Source: Waddlia chondrophila WSU 86-1044
Lineage (GTDB): Bacteria > Chlamydiota > Chlamydiia > Chlamydiales > Waddliaceae
Direction of reading: 5' to 3'
DNA: 64,000 bases
NCBI RefSeq assembly: GCF_000092785.1
Contig: NC_014225.1
Span: forward strand, 1,439,340 to 1,503,339
Shown: piece after piece, positions 43,712 to 52,234 of the stretch
Numbering within the stretch: position 1 is the stretch's first letter
Layout: each line of letters begins with the position of its first letter
Translations under genes and position numbers: made by a program
The notes under the pieces: model-generated
Databases searched by the model: none
What the model was told of the DNA's origin: nothing
The model's input: only the letters and a program-made list of their open reading frames with translations

Positions 43712-43751
43712 AGCTTCTTCCATAAATAATAAAAAACGCGAGAAAAATATC

Positions 43752-44885
43752 ATGATTGATACTTCCAGAGGAATCAATTGGGGGCCTGCAGCCTTTATCA
43801 TCCTTTACCACATCGGCTTGCTGTGCGCACTCCCCTTTTATTTCTATTATCACACCCCTTCCCTCTCTTTAATTTTGATCAGCATTGGAATTTTTTACTT
43901 AACGGGAGTCAGCATAACGGCCGGATATCATCGATATTTCTCGCACAAATCTTATAAAGCGCATCCCGTTATTGAAGCGATTCTGGTTTTTCTGGGTTCA
44001 ATGACGGCGCAAGGCAGCGTGCTGCGCTGGTCGTTCGACCACCGCCTCCACCATGCTCATGTCGACACTGATAACGATCCTTATTCGATCAAAAAAGGTT
44101 TTTGGTACGCTCATTGCTTGTGGATTCTTGAGAAGCCTCGTGAAATCGAATCAAAGCTTGTATGCGATTTGGAGCGAAAAAAACTTGTCATGCTCCAGCA
44201 CCGCTATTACCCGTTTATGATGGTGTTTACCAACGCTATTGCAACGCTGTTCGTGGGCTGGTTGCTCAATGACTATCTAGGCGCATTTGTAATCTCTCTT
44301 TGGGTGCGCCTTTTTTTCCTCCACCACTTCACCTGGTTCATCAACTCTCTTGCTCACACTTGGGGAGACAAGCCTTTCTGCACAGAGCAGACAGCTGTGA
44401 ATAACTTCGTTATTTCCCTTGTCACTTTCGGAGAGGGTTATCATAACTACCACCACACCTACGCCAACGACTACCGCAACGGAATACGGTGGTATCATTT
44501 CGATCCGACTAAATGGTTGATTTGGACGCTGAACAGATTCGGCCTGACCAAGGATCTGAAGCGGATGGACCCTTACACGATCAAGAAGAAGATGATTCTT
44601 GAGCGGAAAGGGCTGCTCACCAAACAGCTCAAGGACCTTTGGTATATTAAAAAGGAAGAACTTGAAAAGAATATCCAAGAGGTTTCAGACAGGATTTTGG
44701 AACAGATTGCCGACTTCAAAAAATTATCGGAGAAATACAGGACTGCCAAAAAAGAACAGCAACACGAGCTGCTCATCCACTTAAAGCAAGAGATCAAACA
44801 GCTCAAAAAGAGCCTTAAATCGGACTGGCGTCATTGGAAAAGGCTTTCAAGCAACATCATGGGGCTTAAGCCGCTGCCTGTATAG
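43752..44885 (+). CDS. Delta-9-type acyl-lipid/acyl-CoA desaturase
   Basis: 377 residues. The three histidine boxes of membrane di-iron desaturases are present: HRYFSH (about residue 60), DHRLHHAHVDTDNDPYS (about 97) and GYHNYHHTYANDYR (about 232), with four or more membrane helices around them. It inserts a cis double bond in C16/C18 acyl chains using O2 and an electron donor. The last about 95 residues form a Lys/Glu-rich coiled coil (FKKLSEKYRTAKKEQQHELL) not usual in the family. No obvious electron donor is encoded next to it. Confidence 0.9.
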   Translation: MIDTSRGINWGPAAFIILYHIGLLCALPFYFYYHTPSLSLILISIGIFYLTGVSITAGYHRYFSHKSYKAHPVIEAILVFLGSMTAQGSVLRWSFDHRLHHAHVDTDNDPYSIKKGFWYAHCLWILEKPREIESKLVCDLERKKLVMLQHRYYPFMMVFTNAIATLFVGWLLNDYLGAFVISLWVRLFFLHHFTWFINSLAHTWGDKPFCTEQTAVNNFVISLVTFGEGYHNYHHTYANDYRNGIRWYHFDPTKWLIWTLNRFGLTKDLKRMDPYTIKKKMILERKGLLTKQLKDLWYIKKEELEKNIQEVSDRILEQIADFKKLSEKYRTAKKEQQHELLIHLKQEIKQLKKSLKSDWRHWKRLSSNIMGLKPLPV

Positions 44886-44890
44886 GAAAT

Positions 44891-44994
44891 TAAACACGAA
44901 GATAGCGAAGAAGCCGCGAAGCTCTGTTAAACTCCACATTTAGAATCTTCGCGTTCTTCGCGTTTATACCGAATCAACTTCAAGATTCGGTATA
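44891..44994. repeat. Nested inverted repeats in the intergenic region before tRNA-Cys
   Basis: An outer imperfect inverted repeat pairs 44891-44911 with 44946-44966 (18 of 21 bases). It is made of the cgaag/cttcg-type words seen in dispersed intergenic repeats of many bacteria. An adjacent perfect 11-bp repeat pairs 44965-44975 (tataccgaatc) with 44984-44994, and its right arm carries the TCGGTATA motif. No gene is visible between 44886 and 45153. Confidence 0.6.
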
Positions 44995-45109
44995 TGTTCA
45001 AAAAATCAAATATGGAAAAATGTTGATGAAAAAGATTTTAATCCTAAGGATCGATTTGTCTCCAGGATGTATTTTTGAGAGCTAATAGACGAACGTTTTA
45101 TTTTTTTTG

Positions 45110-45139
45110 TTGACCTCATAAAGGCAATTCCGTTATAAA
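45110..45139 (+). promoter_or_regulatory. tRNA-Cys promoter
   Basis: TTGACC (45110-45115) and TATAAA (45134-45139), spacer 18 bp (or TTATAA with 17 bp), lie 14 nt upstream of the tRNA. It probably also drives rsmI, since no other promoter is seen between the tRNA and that gene. Confidence 0.6.
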
Positions 45140-45153
45140 CAATGCCCTTTAAA

Positions 45154-45224
45154 GGTGGCATGGCCAAGTGGTAAGGCAGAAGCCTGCAAAGCTTCCATCC
45201 CCAGTTCGAATCTGGGTGCCACCT
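45154..45224 (+). tRNA. tRNA-Cys (GCA anticodon)
   Basis: 71 nt folding as a full cloverleaf: acceptor GGTGGCA/TGCCACC, D stem GCC/GGC, anticodon stem GAAGC/GCTTC with loop CTGCAAA (anticodon GCA at 45186-45188), 4-nt variable loop, T stem CCCAG/CTGGG with loop TTCGAAT, and discriminator T73, which is the identity base for Cys. CCA is not encoded. It lies 14 nt upstream of the rsmI ATG. Confidence 0.97.
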
Positions 45225-45238
45225 TAATTTTATTTTTC

Positions 45239-46054
45239 ATGCTTTATCTAATTCCAACACCTATCGGAAATCTTAAAGATCTCACCTATCGGGCAGTAGA
45301 AACACTCTCTGCTTGCAACTTGATTCTTTGCGAAGATACACGCGTCAGTACAACTCTTCTCAAACATTACAAAATCGACACCCCATTGAAAAGCTATCAT
45401 CAATTCAACGAAGCCGCACGCGAAAACGAAATCGTCAACGCACTAAAAAACGGCAAAAAGGTCTCCCTCATCACAGATGCGGGAACACCGGCAATTTCCG
45501 ATCCGGGTTTACGCCTGGTCAAACGATGCCGTCAAGAAGGACTTCCCGTCTCAGCACTCCCCGGCCCATGCGCCGCAACAACTGCACTATCCGGAAGCGG
45601 AATCTTCAGCGAAAAATTTCAATTCATCGGCTTCCTTCCGAAAAAAACAGGACAGCTTCATGAAACGATCATCGATGCTCTCCTCTTTCCAGGAACAACA
45701 GTTGCTTACGAATCCCCTCATAGGCTGATAGAAACGCTAACAGCAATTAACACTTTGAATCCACAGACGCAAATTGCCGTTTGCCGCGAACTAACCAAAA
45801 AATTCGAAGAATATCAGACAGGCTCTGTTCAATCCATCCTTGAACATTATACAAATGCCGCACCTAAAGGAGAAATCGTCCTACTCATCGAAGGGAACGG
45901 AGAGGAAGTCATCCGGTGCAGCTACTCGCCAACCGAACTTATTTCCTATTTTCAGGACACTTTCAACCTCTCATCGAAAGACGCATTGAAACTCGCCGCC
46001 GAAAAAACCGGATTGCCAAAGCGAGAGCTTTACAAAAAGCTTTTTACAAATTAA
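45239..46054 (+). CDS. rsmI: 16S rRNA 2'-O-methyltransferase RsmI
   Basis: 271 residues from the ATG at 45239. The frame is open further upstream, but only through the tRNA gene. RsmI methylates the ribose of C1402 in 16S rRNA. Signature segments are LIPTPIGNLKDLTYRAVETL, LCEDTRVSTTLLKHY, LITDAGTPAISDPGLRLV, LPGPCAATTALSGSG and FIGFLPKK. There is no Shine-Dalgarno, and the leader after tRNA processing would be about 14 nt, so translation may be effectively leaderless. Confidence 0.94.
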   Translation: MLYLIPTPIGNLKDLTYRAVETLSACNLILCEDTRVSTTLLKHYKIDTPLKSYHQFNEAARENEIVNALKNGKKVSLITDAGTPAISDPGLRLVKRCRQEGLPVSALPGPCAATTALSGSGIFSEKFQFIGFLPKKTGQLHETIIDALLFPGTTVAYESPHRLIETLTAINTLNPQTQIAVCRELTKKFEEYQTGSVQSILEHYTNAAPKGEIVLLIEGNGEEVIRCSYSPTELISYFQDTFNLSSKDALKLAAEKTGLPKRELYKKLFTN

Positions 46055-46090
46055 GATCTGCTTTGAATTTGTAATGGAGACCCTTTAGCG

Positions 46091-47347
46091 ATGAAATTTC
46101 TACGCAAAACCATCCCTTTAGCGCTCACACTGCTTCCGCTTTTCTTCGGACCTACGCTAGAAGCCAACCTATATAAAAGCCCTAAAGCTCTGGGAAGAGC
46201 AGGAGCTGTTGCCGCCTCCCCTCAAGATGCGATGACCATTGCCTATAATCCTGCCGCCGCCGCATTCGTCGGAAACCGCTGGGATCTGGGATTAACCTGG
46301 ATCCATAATCTTGGCCGACACACCTATTCAGAAAATGCCAATATCGATGGCATATTCGACCCCTTCGCCAATGCAAGCAACCTTTTCGTTCCTGAATTCG
46401 GCGTTAACCAAAGGATGTGCGAATGCACCATGACCTGGGGCTTTTTGATTTATAACCAAGAATATTTCAAAGTTGATTACAAGACCCCAAACCCTCTCTT
46501 CGGAACCAGCAACCTGGGCCTGGAATACCTCCATTACGTTGCCTCTCCATCCTGGTCGATTCTCTTCGGCTGCGACCACGCACTGGGAATTACACTCGAT
46601 TTTCACGGACACCGCCTAAAAATCGATGGATTGGAAAATTTCGCAAACGACTTCAACTCTGCCAATCCCAACCTATTTACAAATAAAGGCTACGACTATG
46701 CAGGCGCCATAGGAGCAACTGTAGGATGGATCAGCCATCTAGCATACGGCGTCAATTTAGGCCTCTCTTACTCCCCTCCTGTAGATTGGATTATTGGAAG
46801 GTTTAACGACTACCGAGGCTCTGTCGCAGATGAAGCGTTACTGGAACTGCCAGCCCGCTACTTAGCAGGACTTCAAATCGAAATGGTCTGCGGCCTCTTT
46901 GCAGAATTTGATGTGGAACATGTGCAATACAACCAAGTCCGCCCTTTAAACCAAAGGCTCCTTCCTGCGTTTGAAGAAGAACACGGCTTCGGAGCGGAAG
47001 AAGGCGTCGGATTAGGCTGGAGGGATCAAACAATTTTCCGATTCGGACTCGAATGGCAATGGGATGAAAATTTTGCCCTCCGTGCCGGCTGGTGGCACCA
47101 CCGCACTCCCATCGTCAGCAGCGAAACATTGGCAAATACTCTGGTTCCCAACGTCTTGGAAGACTACGTCACATGGGGTGGAACCATGCGCTGCGGATGT
47201 CTGAATGAAATCAGTTTCTTTGGCGCCTACGGCTTCAAATCAACCATTTACGGCCAAAACTCCATTCCGGAAGATCTCGGCGGTGGAGAGGTTGATCTTG
47301 AAGGAGAAAAATGGATGTTCGGCATGTCGTGGGGACGTAGATTTTAA
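46091..47347 (+). CDS. Outer membrane protein, FadL/OmpP1 family
   Basis: 418 residues with a signal peptide (FLRKTIPLALTLLPLFFGPT) and then the FadL-type N-terminus: SPKALGRAGAVAASPQDAMT followed by IAYNPAAAAFVGN. The rest alternates beta strands and polar loops, and the protein ends in an aromatic C-terminal residue (SWGRRF), as for BAM substrates. FadL proteins pass long-chain fatty acids or other hydrophobic compounds across the outer membrane. That would fit the fatty-acid activating aas fusion, desaturase and fabF in the same window. Substrate unknown. Confidence 0.8.
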   Translation: MKFLRKTIPLALTLLPLFFGPTLEANLYKSPKALGRAGAVAASPQDAMTIAYNPAAAAFVGNRWDLGLTWIHNLGRHTYSENANIDGIFDPFANASNLFVPEFGVNQRMCECTMTWGFLIYNQEYFKVDYKTPNPLFGTSNLGLEYLHYVASPSWSILFGCDHALGITLDFHGHRLKIDGLENFANDFNSANPNLFTNKGYDYAGAIGATVGWISHLAYGVNLGLSYSPPVDWIIGRFNDYRGSVADEALLELPARYLAGLQIEMVCGLFAEFDVEHVQYNQVRPLNQRLLPAFEEEHGFGAEEGVGLGWRDQTIFRFGLEWQWDENFALRAGWWHHRTPIVSSETLANTLVPNVLEDYVTWGGTMRCGCLNEISFFGAYGFKSTIYGQNSIPEDLGGGEVDLEGEKWMFGMSWGRRF

Positions 47348-47427
47348 CCTCTTTTTAACTTGCTACTTAACTCCCTATTCGAATAGAATTTCTCTTCGAA
47401 GAAAGCTGTATTTTATGGAACTGCCAC

Positions 47428-48282
47428 ATGTATCTCCAAAAAGAGATTGAGCGATTGATCGATATCTCCATTGAGGAGGATCTGCGATCAGGAGACATCA
47501 CATCCAACATTTTAGTCCCCCCGGAAGCGATCACTTCCGGTCGTATTGTCCTTAAGCAAGCAGGAGTCTTGGCTGCGCTCCCTTTTCTTCAAATTCTCTT
47601 CCAAAAAATTGATCCTTCGATTGAAGTAATCTTGTCCGTTGACGAAGGCTCGTATCAAAAAGCAGGGACAACGATAGGAAAAGTCACCGGTCCGGCACGC
47701 GGCATCCTTTCAGGGGAAAGGATCGCTTTGAATCTGATCCAACACGCATCCGGAGTAGCCACTACAACATCGGAATACGTTAGGAAACTTAAAGGGCTCC
47801 ATTGCGAAATTCTCGATACGCGGAAAACTCTCCCAGGGCTGCGGGCATTGGAAAAGTATTCAGTCAACATCGGCGGCGGTTCAAATCACCGCTTTGCCCT
47901 TGACGATCGATTCATCATCAAAACAAACCATCTCTACTTCTTAAAAGGGACGTCTAAATATCCGATTAAAGATGCGATTGAAAGAGTTAAGAAACACCGT
48001 TCGGACCTTTCCATCGAAGTTGAGATCACACGTTATGAACAGCTGGAACAAGCGCTTCACCCCTATGTTAACGGTATTATGCTTAGCCGTATGATGCCGA
48101 TCGAAATTAAGCGCTGCGTTGACAGAATCCATCAAACGGATAAAAAAGTTTACCTGGAATCTCTCGGAACCATCACGCTAGATACCGTTCGCGCATACGC
48201 CGAGACCGGTGTCGATGGGATTTCAATTGGTTCCCTGACGCACTCTGTTCCAGCGTTGGATATTGTGATGCGATTCAAGTAA
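47428..48282 (+). CDS. nadC: Quinolinate phosphoribosyltransferase NadC
   Basis: 284 residues. Segments EEDLRSGDITSNILVP, IALNLIQHASGVATTTSEYV, LDTRKTLPGLRALEKYSV, GGGSNHRFALDDRFIIK and the C-terminal GVDGISIGSLTHSVPALDI identify NadC. It makes NaMN from quinolinate and PRPP, the substrate of NadD, which is also in this window. No nadA or nadB is visible here, so the source of quinolinate is unknown; it could come from the host. The ATG at 47428 lies in a good context. Confidence 0.94.
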   Translation: MYLQKEIERLIDISIEEDLRSGDITSNILVPPEAITSGRIVLKQAGVLAALPFLQILFQKIDPSIEVILSVDEGSYQKAGTTIGKVTGPARGILSGERIALNLIQHASGVATTTSEYVRKLKGLHCEILDTRKTLPGLRALEKYSVNIGGGSNHRFALDDRFIIKTNHLYFLKGTSKYPIKDAIERVKKHRSDLSIEVEITRYEQLEQALHPYVNGIMLSRMMPIEIKRCVDRIHQTDKKVYLESLGTITLDTVRAYAETGVDGISIGSLTHSVPALDIVMRFK

Positions 48283-48327
48283 GAAGATGTTTTCAATTAA
48301 TATGCAGATTTAAGGAGTAGAACAAAT

Positions 48328-49923
48328 ATGACTTCACCAAAAGAAATTATCTTTGAAGAAGAAGCACGCAACAAGCTTCTTGACGGGATCGTTCAGCTAG
48401 CTGACATCGTCGCTTTTACACTTGGCCCCAAAGGACGGAATGTCGGATTGGAAAAAAGCTGGGGAGCGCCAACGATCACAAATGACGGTAGCAGTATTGT
48501 CAAAGATATCCATTTAAAAGACCCCTGCTCTAACATGGGCGTTGCCATGGCTCAGGAAGTTGTGCAAAAAATCAAAGAGAAATGCGGCGACGGCACAACA
48601 ACAGGCACGCTTCTTCTCAAAGCTCTTGTTGAAGAAGGGATCAAGCAGATCGCTGCAGGACACAGTCCTATCGGTGTCAAGCGGGGCATTGATAAAGCTG
48701 TTGAAGCTATTGTCGCAGCTGTTGAAAAATCGGCAATTCCAATCAAAACAGCGCAAGAGATCAAAAACATCGCGACAGTTTCTGCATCGGGCAACGAAAC
48801 TATTGGATCTATGATCTCAGAAGCAATGGAGAAAGTTGGCAAGAACGGCGTGATCACCATTGAAGAGGGGAAAGGAACAGAAACAGTCATCGATCTTGTC
48901 GAAGGAATGGAGTTTGATCGTGGATACTTAAGCGCTTATTTCTGCACCGACCTTGAGAAAATGCAAACAACAATGAACAATGCCCAGATTTTATTGGTCG
49001 ACAAAAAGATTGCAAACATCCATGAAATCCTTCCCATCCTACAGGCTGTCGCCGCTTCTTCGCGCGAACTGCTCATCATTGCTGAAGACCTGGAAGGCGA
49101 TGCCTTATCAACATTGGTCGTGAACCGGCTAAGAGGCGCTTTAAAAGTAGCCGCTGTCAAAGCTCCAGGCTTTGGCGACAGAAGAAAAGCGATGATGCAG
49201 GATATCGCAATCTTGACAGGCGGAACGCTCATTACAGAAGAAACCGGAATGTCTTTAAAAGACGCAGGTCCAGAAGTTCTCGGCTCTGCAGAACAAATCA
49301 CGATCACAAAAGATCGAACGACAATTGTTAAAGGCGGAGGCTCTTCTGAAGCGATCAAAGCACGCATTTCCCAGCTTGAAAATGAGATTTCTGAAGCAAG
49401 CAGCTCCTATGACAAAGAAAAACTCGAAGAGCGCAAAGCTAAACTCAGCGGCGGTGTAGCAGTGATCCGCGTCGGAGCTGCAACAGAGCCGGAAATGAAG
49501 CAAAAGAAGCAAATTTTCGAAGACAGCCTGAGTTCCACCAAAGCTGCAATCGAAGAAGGGATCGTCCCCGGAGGAGGCGTTGCATTGCTCCGAGCGAAAA
49601 AATCCTTAGAATCCTTAAAGCTTGAAAACGACGAGGCTGTAGGATCGCAAATCGTAGCAAAAGCATGCGGGACTCCGCTTAAGCAAATCGCAGCAAATAC
49701 CGGCTTCGACGGCTCCGTTATCCTAATGGAAGTGGAAAATGCCGACACAAACTGCGGTTTCAATGTTTTGACAGAAAAAGTGGAAGACCTGGTAAAAGCC
49801 GGTGTCGTGGATCCTGCAAAAGTTGTGATCAACAGCCTGATTCACGCAGCATCTGTAGCAGGAATCGTTCTAATCTCTGAAGCGCTGATCACCGACGCTG
49901 AAGAAGACGAAGAAACAGAATAA
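48328..49923 (+). CDS. GroEL-type chaperonin paralogue
   Basis: 531 residues. The ATPase residues of canonical GroEL are conserved: TNDGSS, GDGTTTG, and the Asp in FEDSLSSTKAAIEEG before GGGVALLRA. Apical segments GYLSAYF and GALKVAAVKAPGFGDRR are also kept. The C-terminus is acidic (ITDAEEDEETE) and lacks the Gly-Gly-Met tail, and no groES is adjacent. Chlamydiae carry extra GroEL copies (groEL2/groEL3), one near murF, so this is likely such a paralogue rather than the housekeeping one. AAGGAG precedes the ATG. Confidence 0.92.
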   Translation: MTSPKEIIFEEEARNKLLDGIVQLADIVAFTLGPKGRNVGLEKSWGAPTITNDGSSIVKDIHLKDPCSNMGVAMAQEVVQKIKEKCGDGTTTGTLLLKALVEEGIKQIAAGHSPIGVKRGIDKAVEAIVAAVEKSAIPIKTAQEIKNIATVSASGNETIGSMISEAMEKVGKNGVITIEEGKGTETVIDLVEGMEFDRGYLSAYFCTDLEKMQTTMNNAQILLVDKKIANIHEILPILQAVAASSRELLIIAEDLEGDALSTLVVNRLRGALKVAAVKAPGFGDRRKAMMQDIAILTGGTLITEETGMSLKDAGPEVLGSAEQITITKDRTTIVKGGGSSEAIKARISQLENEISEASSSYDKEKLEERKAKLSGGVAVIRVGAATEPEMKQKKQIFEDSLSSTKAAIEEGIVPGGGVALLRAKKSLESLKLENDEAVGSQIVAKACGTPLKQIAANTGFDGSVILMEVENADTNCGFNVLTEKVEDLVKAGVVDPAKVVINSLIHAASVAGIVLISEALITDAEEDEETE

Positions 49924-49932
49924 ACGTTAATT

Positions 49933-49967
49933 GCCGCGCCGATGATCCACACGATCGCAGGCGCGGC
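49933..49967 (+). terminator. GC-rich hairpin after groEL
   Basis: GCCGCGCC (49933-49940) pairs exactly with GGCGCGGC (49960-49967) around a 19-nt loop, starting 9 nt after the chaperonin stop. No T-tract follows. It may terminate or protect the chaperonin message. Confidence 0.5.
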
Positions 49968-49983
49968 TAATCATTCCCCACCC

Positions 49984-51216
49984 ATGAAATCAAAAATTGC
50001 CCTTTACACAATTCCTATTCTGTTTATTTTTGGATGGTGGTCCCTGGCTTTTTTTGATAAACACCCCTCGCGTCCAGAAAAGAATTTTTCTGCAATCAAA
50101 CACCGAAAGGCATTTACGGTTCCTGAATTTTCCAGTTACCTTTCCTCTTTTTCAAGGGATGAAATCAAATCTGCCCTTAGCGGCGATATCGAGTTGATGA
50201 CCCGGTTGATGAAAGAATGGGATGTCGACGCTCAAATTTTGGAAAGCCAGGGATTAATCGGTATTCGAAAACTCAATCGCAATGCATTTATCCGCAGCCA
50301 AATGATCGGCAGAAAAATCAAAGAAAAGGATCTTGAGCTAGAAAGCCAAGCCAGAAGCCTCATCATCTTTGATGATGAGGGAATCCCTTTCCAACCGTCC
50401 ACAACACAACAGATTTTCCTTCCACAAACATTTGTCTCAGCCAGCTTCCTTCTTGCCCTTGCTTCTCCACAAGAGATTGCCGCTCTCCCCAAAGGAATGC
50501 GTGCACAAACCCACCTTTACCCTAAAGTATTGACAGATCAAATCCCCTTGGATACTGGCCGCACCAATTCTGAACAGCTCTATCGATTGCATCCTGGAAC
50601 GGCTTTTGTCGCCGACTATTCCCATCCGGCAACACTTGAAATGCTTAAGAATCAAGGGATTTCCCTTTTCACGTTGAAAGAGATGAAAACCGTCGATCAA
50701 GTGGCAGATGCAATCGCTCGGATCGGCAATGTTGCCAACCACCCCCTCCAAGCAGAGGTGCTGTCTCTGTTCATCGAATCGGCAATGCTTGCGATCGATA
50801 ACAGACTCATCGCACTTCTGCACGACATGGATCAGCATCATGAAAAGCCGCGTGTGATGTTTTTAAACCACTACGCGCAGTTTTCAGTTCCTACCGACCG
50901 CACCATTGCCGGCGATCTGCTTCATCGACTGCATAGGCTGCGTTATTCGCTAATCCCCCAGCAAGAGGTCGATGCCAAGTTTTGGTCAATTCCTATCGAT
51001 CAGGAGCAAATCATCCATTTAAATCCCGATTTCTTAATCATCGCGACAAACGACCAAGAAAATTTAAAAAAAAATATCGAAAAAAATCCCGCTTTTGATG
51101 CAGTCAACGCTAAAGTCAATCAAAGAATCCACACCATTGATTATACAACTCAAGCGCCAACGCAATACATTGTGCTTACCTACTACGACATCGCTCAATC
51201 CTTGATGAGATACTGA
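49984..51216 (+). CDS. Iron-siderophore-type substrate-binding protein
   Basis: 410 residues from the ATG at 49984, giving a signal-anchor (IALYTIPILFIFGWWSLAFF). The C-terminal two-thirds match the FepB/BtuF class of binding proteins: FVSASFLLALASPQEIAALP, HPGTAFVADYSHPATLEML, EMKTVDQVADAIARIGNV, and FLIIATNDQENLKKNIEKNP. An extra about 130-residue helical segment precedes this. It is followed by permease and ATPase genes with 1-nt and overlapping spacing, so the three form an importer. The earlier ATG at 49942 lies inside the groEL hairpin and is rejected. Confidence 0.8.
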   Translation: MKSKIALYTIPILFIFGWWSLAFFDKHPSRPEKNFSAIKHRKAFTVPEFSSYLSSFSRDEIKSALSGDIELMTRLMKEWDVDAQILESQGLIGIRKLNRNAFIRSQMIGRKIKEKDLELESQARSLIIFDDEGIPFQPSTTQQIFLPQTFVSASFLLALASPQEIAALPKGMRAQTHLYPKVLTDQIPLDTGRTNSEQLYRLHPGTAFVADYSHPATLEMLKNQGISLFTLKEMKTVDQVADAIARIGNVANHPLQAEVLSLFIESAMLAIDNRLIALLHDMDQHHEKPRVMFLNHYAQFSVPTDRTIAGDLLHRLHRLRYSLIPQQEVDAKFWSIPIDQEQIIHLNPDFLIIATNDQENLKKNIEKNPAFDAVNAKVNQRIHTIDYTTQAPTQYIVLTYYDIAQSLMRY

Positions 51217-51217
51217 A

Positions 51218-52234
51218 ATGACACGCCGCTTTCAAAAAATAGTCTTCGTGTTAGCTTCCCTGCTTATGTTCGGCGGTGTGACGACCTTGCTAACCGGTGC
51301 TATTCCGTTAGAAGAGGTGTTGCAAGGAGCTGCCGATCGCTTATTCGGCCGTTCTCATGCATGGAGTCCCCTGTTGGACGAAAGGCTTCCGCGCCTTCTC
51401 GTCCTTATCTGTACCGGAGCGTCTTTAGCTGTATCCGGAGCCGTGTTGCAAGCGTTGTTTCATAACCCCTTGGCGTCGCCAAGCATCTTAGGGATGTCTT
51501 GCGGTGGAAGCTTGATGGTGACGCTTGCCTTCATGCTGCAATGGCAGACAAGATACCCCTATTCCATCCCTCTTGCTGCCATTATCGGTTGCCTGGCTAC
51601 CCTTTTGGTTGTCTACGCTCTATCCAAGCGAAACGGAACCGTCCAAATTTCCACATTGATCCTTACAGGAATTGCAGTCTCGACTTTATTGTTAGCTGTT
51701 CAGGGAGCGATTACCTATGCTTTGAGAGATCATTGGCAACTGATTCAAACACTTACAGAATGGGAAGCGGGATCTACTGCCGATAGAAGTTGGAAGCATG
51801 TCCATATGCAAATGCCGATCACAATCGTTGGGCTTATCGGCTGCTGGGCCTATAGCAAAGAAATCAACATTTTAGCTCTTGGAGAGGAGGAGGCAAAAAA
51901 CCTTGGTGTTGAAGTCGAAAAAGTGCGCTGGAGGCTGTTTTTATGTGTTGCTCTTCTCACCGGAGGCGCCTTGGCTGCTGTGGGACTGATCGCGTTTTTC
52001 GGACTTGTTCTTCCTCACGTCATCCGCAAGCTCTTCGGCACAGGCAGCCACAATTTCATCCAGTTGAATCTATTGGCTGGAAGCACAACCCTTGTACTCC
52101 TTGACTTATTGCTGCGCATCTTTGAAATTCACTCCTTTTCAATCGGAAACATCTCCACAATCCTCGGAGGTGTATTTTTTCTAACACTACTGATCAATAT
52201 GGGTAAAGAGTCGGGAGATACGCGCTATGCTTGA
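51218..52234 (+). CDS. FecCD-family ABC permease
   Basis: 338 residues with about ten membrane helices. Characteristic segments are RLPRLLVLICTGASLAVSGA, LQALFHNPLASPSILGMSCGG, LALGEEEAKNLGV and GLIAFFGLVLPHVIRKLFG. Such permeases form homodimers that import Fe(III)-siderophore, haem or cobalamin. It starts 1 nt after the binding-protein stop, and its end overlaps the ATPase gene by 8 nt. Confidence 0.93.
   Translation: MTRRFQKIVFVLASLLMFGGVTTLLTGAIPLEEVLQGAADRLFGRSHAWSPLLDERLPRLLVLICTGASLAVSGAVLQALFHNPLASPSILGMSCGGSLMVTLAFMLQWQTRYPYSIPLAAIIGCLATLLVVYALSKRNGTVQISTLILTGIAVSTLLLAVQGAITYALRDHWQLIQTLTEWEAGSTADRSWKHVHMQMPITIVGLIGCWAYSKEINILALGEEEAKNLGVEVEKVRWRLFLCVALLTGGALAAVGLIAFFGLVLPHVIRKLFGTGSHNFIQLNLLAGSTTLVLLDLLLRIFEIHSFSIGNISTILGGVFFLTLLINMGKESGDTRYA

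Noticed and set aside
44277-44678. Antisense frame inside the desaturase gene
   Set aside because: It is a mirror of a gene with three perfect His boxes; it has no motif of its own.
45155-45238. N-terminal extension of RsmI through the tRNA gene
   Set aside because: The first 28 codons are the tRNA-Cys sequence; the enzyme's conserved N-terminus begins at the ATG at 45239.
49942-49983. Earlier start for the iron-binding protein
   Set aside because: The ATG lies in the loop of the hairpin after groEL; the signal-anchor begins at the ATG at 49984.
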